Made by a program: the position numbers and the translations under genes. Below the pieces are notes generated by a model, which saw nothing but the letters and a program-made list of their open reading frames with translations, was not told where the DNA came from and ran no database searches. DNA of 7,899 nucleotides, taken from positions 1-7,899 of the forward strand of contig SLDM01000281.1 in the NCBI GenBank assembly GCA_007125255.1, written 5' to 3'. Shown here in pieces: positions 5,877 to 7,899 of the stretch (positions within the stretch are counted from its first letter, which is position 1; each line of letters begins with the position of its first letter). The stretch comes from Phycisphaerales bacterium (GTDB taxonomy: Bacteria > Planctomycetota > Phycisphaerae > Phycisphaerales > SM1A02).

Positions 5877-6197
5877 ATGAGCGACGTGATTGCCCCCACG
5901 AAATCCGTGACGTTTACTGTGACCAAGGTTCCCGGCCGGGAGGCGGAGAAGAAGACGATCCGCCGCCTGATGCGGATGCAGCCGCATATTCAGCGGGGAC
6001 TGCGCAAGCTGGCCGGGCAGCGGGCCCGGAAAGACAACCGTCCGCATCAGCGGGCGGGCAAGATCTGGGTCTCCCGCGTCAAGACGACCAAGCTCACGAA
6101 TGTCGAAGCCGGCGAGAGCTTCACGCTCACCATCACGCCGCAGATCATGGCCGATATCCGCAGCGTGGAGAAATTCCTCGACGCGAAGCCGGCGTAA
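5877..6197 (+). CDS. Small basic protein of unknown function
   Basis: A complete 106-residue frame on the plus strand, opposite to all its neighbours. The ATG at 5877 has GGAG at a good distance and a strong promoter at 5826-5853, which supports a real gene. I do not recognise the family. Visible parts: a beta-like start (SVTFTVTKV, 10-18), a long Arg/Lys-rich stretch likely helical (REAEKKTIRRLMRMQPHIQR, about 21-40, and on to residue 52), two beta-like strands around GKIWVSRVKTTKL (61-73) and ESFTLTITPQI (80-90), and a last helix (ADIRSVEKFLDAK). There is no signal peptide, membrane segment or cysteine. The strong positive charge would suit binding nucleic acid or ribosomes, but that is inference. 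It may be a lineage-restricted planctomycete-type protein. It stands alone: pdhA diverges to its left and a gene-free repeat region lies to its right. Confidence 0.75.
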   Translation: MSDVIAPTKSVTFTVTKVPGREAEKKTIRRLMRMQPHIQRGLRKLAGQRARKDNRPHQRAGKIWVSRVKTTKLTNVEAGESFTLTITPQIMADIRSVEKFLDAKPA

Positions 6198-6263
6198 GAC
6201 GGGACCCCGCTGGTCCTCTGACTGCGCCCAGTTCGCCCCCCACCCCCGCGCGCGACACCTCGC

Positions 6264-6281
6264 CCACGATTTTGGTCGTGG
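6264..6281 (+). terminator. Hairpin 66 bp downstream of the small gene, possible terminator
   Basis: CCACGA (6264-6269) and TCGTGG (6276-6281) form a 6-bp stem with loop TTTTGG. It is the cleanest hairpin after the small gene's stop. No U-tract follows, so intrinsic termination is uncertain. A weaker 5-bp stem (GGACC 6202-6206 / GGTCC 6212-6216) is closer to the stop. Confidence 0.3.
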
Positions 6282-6359
6282 AGGACGGTTTCTCAGCGCC
6301 AACCCACCCCCCCCGATACGAATTCCTGATCACCTTCCGGTGTGAAGCTGGTTCACCGC

Positions 6360-6382
6360 GGTCAGGGTCCTGACGCCTGACC
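6360..6382. other. Hairpin with nested alternative pairing
   Basis: GGTCAGG (6360-6366) pairs with CCTGACC (6376-6382) over 7 bp. The loop contains another CCTGAC (6369-6374) that could compete for the same 5' arm. A second small stem, GGGTC/GACCC (6397-6401, 6408-6412), follows closely. Confidence 0.4.
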
Positions 6383-6414
6383 CGGAATCGGGGCCGGGGT
6401 CCAATCAGACCCTG

Positions 6415-6441
6415 GAATCTCAAATCTGAGATTTCAGATTC
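6415..6441. repeat. 27-bp near-perfect palindrome, AT-rich
   Basis: Arms GAATCT-C-AAATCT (6415-6427) and AGATTT-C-AGATTC (6429-6441) are reverse complements apart from one central C/C pair in each, around a single G at 6428. It is AT-rich in a GC-rich setting. It may be a copy of a dispersed intergenic palindrome or a protein-binding site. Confidence 0.65.
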
Positions 6442-6509
6442 ACTCGCTCCAGCACTTCCGGAACACGATTGACACCAGCGTGACCGGATTTCCATGATCG
6501 GGGCACCTC

Positions 6510-6538
6510 TGACGGGGCGTCTCGCCCCGAAGGCGTCA
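6510..6538. other. Two-tier hairpin
   Basis: GGGGCG (6514-6519) and CGCCCC (6523-6528) make a 6-bp stem with a 3-base loop. Outside it TGAC (6510-6513) and GTCA (6535-6538) extend the stem, with a bulge on the 3' side only. It would be a stable structure on either strand, 41 bp or less from the next inverted repeat. Confidence 0.45.
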
Positions 6539-6549
6539 CCGCGCGCCCG

Positions 6550-6580
6550 CACTGCCGACTCGCTTCGCTCGCTGGCAGTG
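6550..6580. repeat. Inverted repeat CACTGCC / GGCAGTG
   Basis: A perfect 7-bp inverted repeat (6550-6556 and 6574-6580) surrounds a 17-base CT/G-rich loop with repeated CTCGCT-type words. It resembles the REP-like palindromes found between genes, but copy number cannot be judged here. Confidence 0.5.
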
Positions 6581-6598
6581 GCACCCCGCTGCTTCAAC

Positions 6599-6630
6599 CA
6601 CTCCGTCACTCAGTCACTCCGTCACTCCCC
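6599..6630. repeat. Tandem octamer array, unit CACTCCGT
   Basis: Four octamers start at 6599, 6607, 6615 and 6623. Units 1 and 3 are identical, unit 2 is CACTCAGT and unit 4 ends CCC. The period matches the arrays around the PDH insert although the unit sequence is unrelated. Confidence 0.8.
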
Positions 6631-6676
6631 TTTCGTGCCTCTTCTCCCCCGCTTCATCACTCCACTCCTTCGCCCT

Positions 6677-6703
6677 TCTCCGCGCTCTCCGCGTCCTCCG
6701 CGG
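6677..6703. repeat. Tandem nonamer array, unit YCTCCGCGN
   Basis: Three 9-bp units start at 6677, 6686 and 6695. Read on the minus strand they give a GCGGAGNNC-type repeat that translates as AEDAESAEK-like residues, a pattern I recall from intergenic regions of many bacteria and usually mis-called as small proteins. It ends 90 bp from the stop codon of the aminotransferase. Confidence 0.65.
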
Positions 6704-6793
6704 TGAGTCCTCTGACGCCTGGCTCAAAAGGGGGATTGATAAGACTCCGAAGTCGAACCGGCGAGATCCCCGGGGCCCGATGCCGGTGCTCGC

Positions 6794-7899
6794 TCACCCC
6801 CGCCGCGCGAAGGTCGTGCGCGTGATCATCAATTCCAGCGTCTGCGCAACCAGATCGATTTCCCGCTCGGTCAGTCCGGGGAAGAAGGGCAGCGCGATCG
6901 TGCGCTGGCTGACCGATTCGGCCACCGGAAAATCCCCCTCCCGGCACCCGTACTTGCGGGCGTAGTAAGGCTGAAGCGGGATCGGGGGGAAGTAATTCGA
7001 CGCTCCCACGTCGTGACGGCGCATGCCTTCGATGATCAGGTCCCGCTCTTCCATCGTGAACTGATCACTCAACCGCACCACGTACACAAACCAGCTCATC
7101 TCCACGTCATCATCGATGGTGGGCATGATCAGGTCGGCGTTGCCGCTGAGGCGCCGGGTGTAATGATCCGCGATGCGCTGCCGCACGTGGATCAGGTCAT
7201 CGAGCCGGCGCATCTGCGCGACGCCGAGCGCCGCCTGAATTTCACTGAGCCGATAGTTGTACCCCAGCCGCTCGTGCGTCAGCCACGACCCGAGCCCCGC
7301 GCCGCGTTCGGCACTCGCGCTCGCCCGTCCCTGGTTGCGCATCGACCGGCAGAGATCGGCGATCCGGTCGTCATCGGTGACGATCATCCCACCCTCGCCG
7401 GTGGTGATCTGCTTGTTCGGATAGAAGCCGAAGACCGCCATGCGGCCGAACTTTCCGATCGGATCCTTCCGCCAGCGGCCGCCAAGACCTTCGCAGGCAT
7501 CCTCGATCATGGGGATCTCGTACTTGGTTGAAAGTGCCGCGAGCTGAATCATCCCCTTCGGGTTGCCGAAGACTTCCACGCCGATGATGGCACGGGTCCT
7601 GTCGGTGATTTTCTTCTCGACATCCTCCGCGCGCATATTGAGCGTGCGCGGATCGCAGTCCACGAAGACGGGTTTCGCGCCGACATATTCGATGCAGTTG
7701 GCGGAGGCGACGAAACTGAACGCGGGAGTGATGACTTCATCACCGGGCCCGATGCCGAGCGCCAGCAGCGCGAGGTGCAGGCCGGAGGTGCCGGAGTTCA
7801 CGCCGACGCCGTGTCGGCGACCGGCCCGCGCGGCCACGAGACGCTCGAACTGCTCGAGCTGCGGGCCGATACTCAGCCGTCCGCTCCGCAGGGTGTCGA
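6794..7899 (-). CDS. DegT/DnrJ/EryC1/StrS family sugar aminotransferase, N-terminus beyond the window
   Basis: PLP-dependent enzyme that moves an amino group from glutamate (or glutamine) to a keto group on a nucleotide sugar, used for O-antigen, capsule or glycoprotein sugars. The frame is open to the right edge. A GTG at 7837 is not the start, because the 20 codons before it encode the family's own LRSGRLSIGPQLEQFE. In the 367 residues seen, landmarks are VNSGTSGLHLAL (33-44), TPAFSFVASANCIEY (58-72), D133 in IEDACEGLGG for the pyridine nitrogen, and the Schiff-base lysine K162 in FGFYPNKQITTGEGG. The C-terminus SQRTIALPFFPGLTEREID is typical, and the stop at 6794 gives a normal end. Perhaps 5-30 residues are missing. 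It fits functionally with the UDP-sugar dehydrogenase at the other end (WbpA and WbpE work in one pathway in Pseudomonas), but the pairing here is inference. The exact sugar cannot be told. Confidence 0.93.
   Translation of the reverse strand, partial: DTLRSGRLSIGPQLEQFERLVAARAGRRHGVGVNSGTSGLHLALLALGIGPGDEVITPAFSFVASANCIEYVGAKPVFVDCDPRTLNMRAEDVEKKITDRTRAIIGVEVFGNPKGMIQLAALSTKYEIPMIEDACEGLGGRWRKDPIGKFGRMAVFGFYPNKQITTGEGGMIVTDDDRIADLCRSMRNQGRASASAERGAGLGSWLTHERLGYNYRLSEIQAALGVAQMRRLDDLIHVRQRIADHYTRRLSGNADLIMPTIDDDVEMSWFVYVVRLSDQFTMEERDLIIEGMRRHDVGASNYFPPIPLQPYYARKYGCREGDFPVAESVSQRTIALPFFPGLTEREIDLVAQTLELMITRTTFARRG

Larger units (their letters stand above)
6198..6793. other. Gene-free intergenic region rich in palindromes and short tandem repeats
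   Basis: About 600 bp lie between the ends of two convergent genes. No frame here shows protein-like composition or a start with a ribosome-binding site. It holds hairpins at 6264-6281, 6360-6382, 6397-6412 and 6510-6538, a near-palindrome at 6415-6441, a long-loop inverted repeat at 6550-6580, an 8-bp tandem array at 6599-6630 and a 9-bp array at 6677-6703. None of the hairpins is followed by a clear T-run. Some may still end transcription from both sides. Confidence 0.7.

Noticed and set aside
6494..6706. A 70-codon plus-strand frame in the gene-free region
   Set aside because: It runs through the hairpins and the 8-bp and 9-bp repeats, is Ser/Pro/Arg-rich, and has no ribosome-binding site.
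6657..6947. A 96-codon minus-strand frame ending in the 9-bp repeats
   Set aside because: It overlaps the 3' end of the aminotransferase in another frame, and its tail is just translated nonamer repeat.

Overview
The window looks like a GC-rich bacterial chromosome segment (well over 60% G+C in the genes). The small basic protein with no recognisable family, the four-helix-bundle gene between housekeeping genes, and intergenic gaps full of short-unit tandem repeats and palindromes resemble Planctomycetota, perhaps Phycisphaerae. That assignment is an inference from style only; no rRNA or other marker is present.

Layout, left to right. (1) Positions 27-1352, minus strand: a UDP-sugar 6-dehydrogenase of the WbpA type, complete. 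(2) Positions 1426-5521, minus strand: a pyruvate dehydrogenase (PDH) cluster transcribed pdhA (E1 alpha), pdhB (E1 beta), pdhC (E2). No E3 (lipoamide dehydrogenase) gene is visible. (3) Inside that cluster, between pdhA and pdhB, sits a roughly 0.45 kb insert (3981-4426) of clearly lower G+C. It carries a broken four-helix-bundle (S23/IVS family) gene bounded by two arrays of a degenerate 8-bp repeat in inverted orientation. (4) Positions 5522-5876: a divergent regulatory gap with a 14-bp perfect palindrome, four 11-bp direct repeats and a good sigma70-type promoter for the next gene. (5) Positions 5877-6197, plus strand: a small basic protein of unknown function, the only intact plus-strand gene. 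(6) Positions 6198-6793: about 0.6 kb with no gene, packed with hairpins, a 27-bp near-palindrome and 8-bp and 9-bp tandem repeats. (7) Positions 6794 to the right edge, minus strand: a DegT/DnrJ/EryC1/StrS sugar aminotransferase that runs off the window.

How the genes work together. E1 alpha and beta decarboxylate pyruvate on thiamine diphosphate and pass the acetyl group to the lipoyl domain of E2, which makes acetyl-CoA. The two outer genes act on nucleotide sugars: the dehydrogenase makes a UDP-uronic acid, and a DegT enzyme would aminate a keto-sugar. They could belong to one envelope-glycan pathway, but they are over 5 kb apart and separated by the PDH genes.

The most unusual object is the insert in the PDH operon. 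Its arms can pair over 26 positions with only three mismatches, and it carries an S23-type gene. That is the architecture of the intervening sequences (IVS) of bacterial 23S rRNA, but here it lies in an mRNA-coding operon. The pdhA stop codon and last dozen codons lie in one arm, and the pdhB ribosome-binding site abuts the other.
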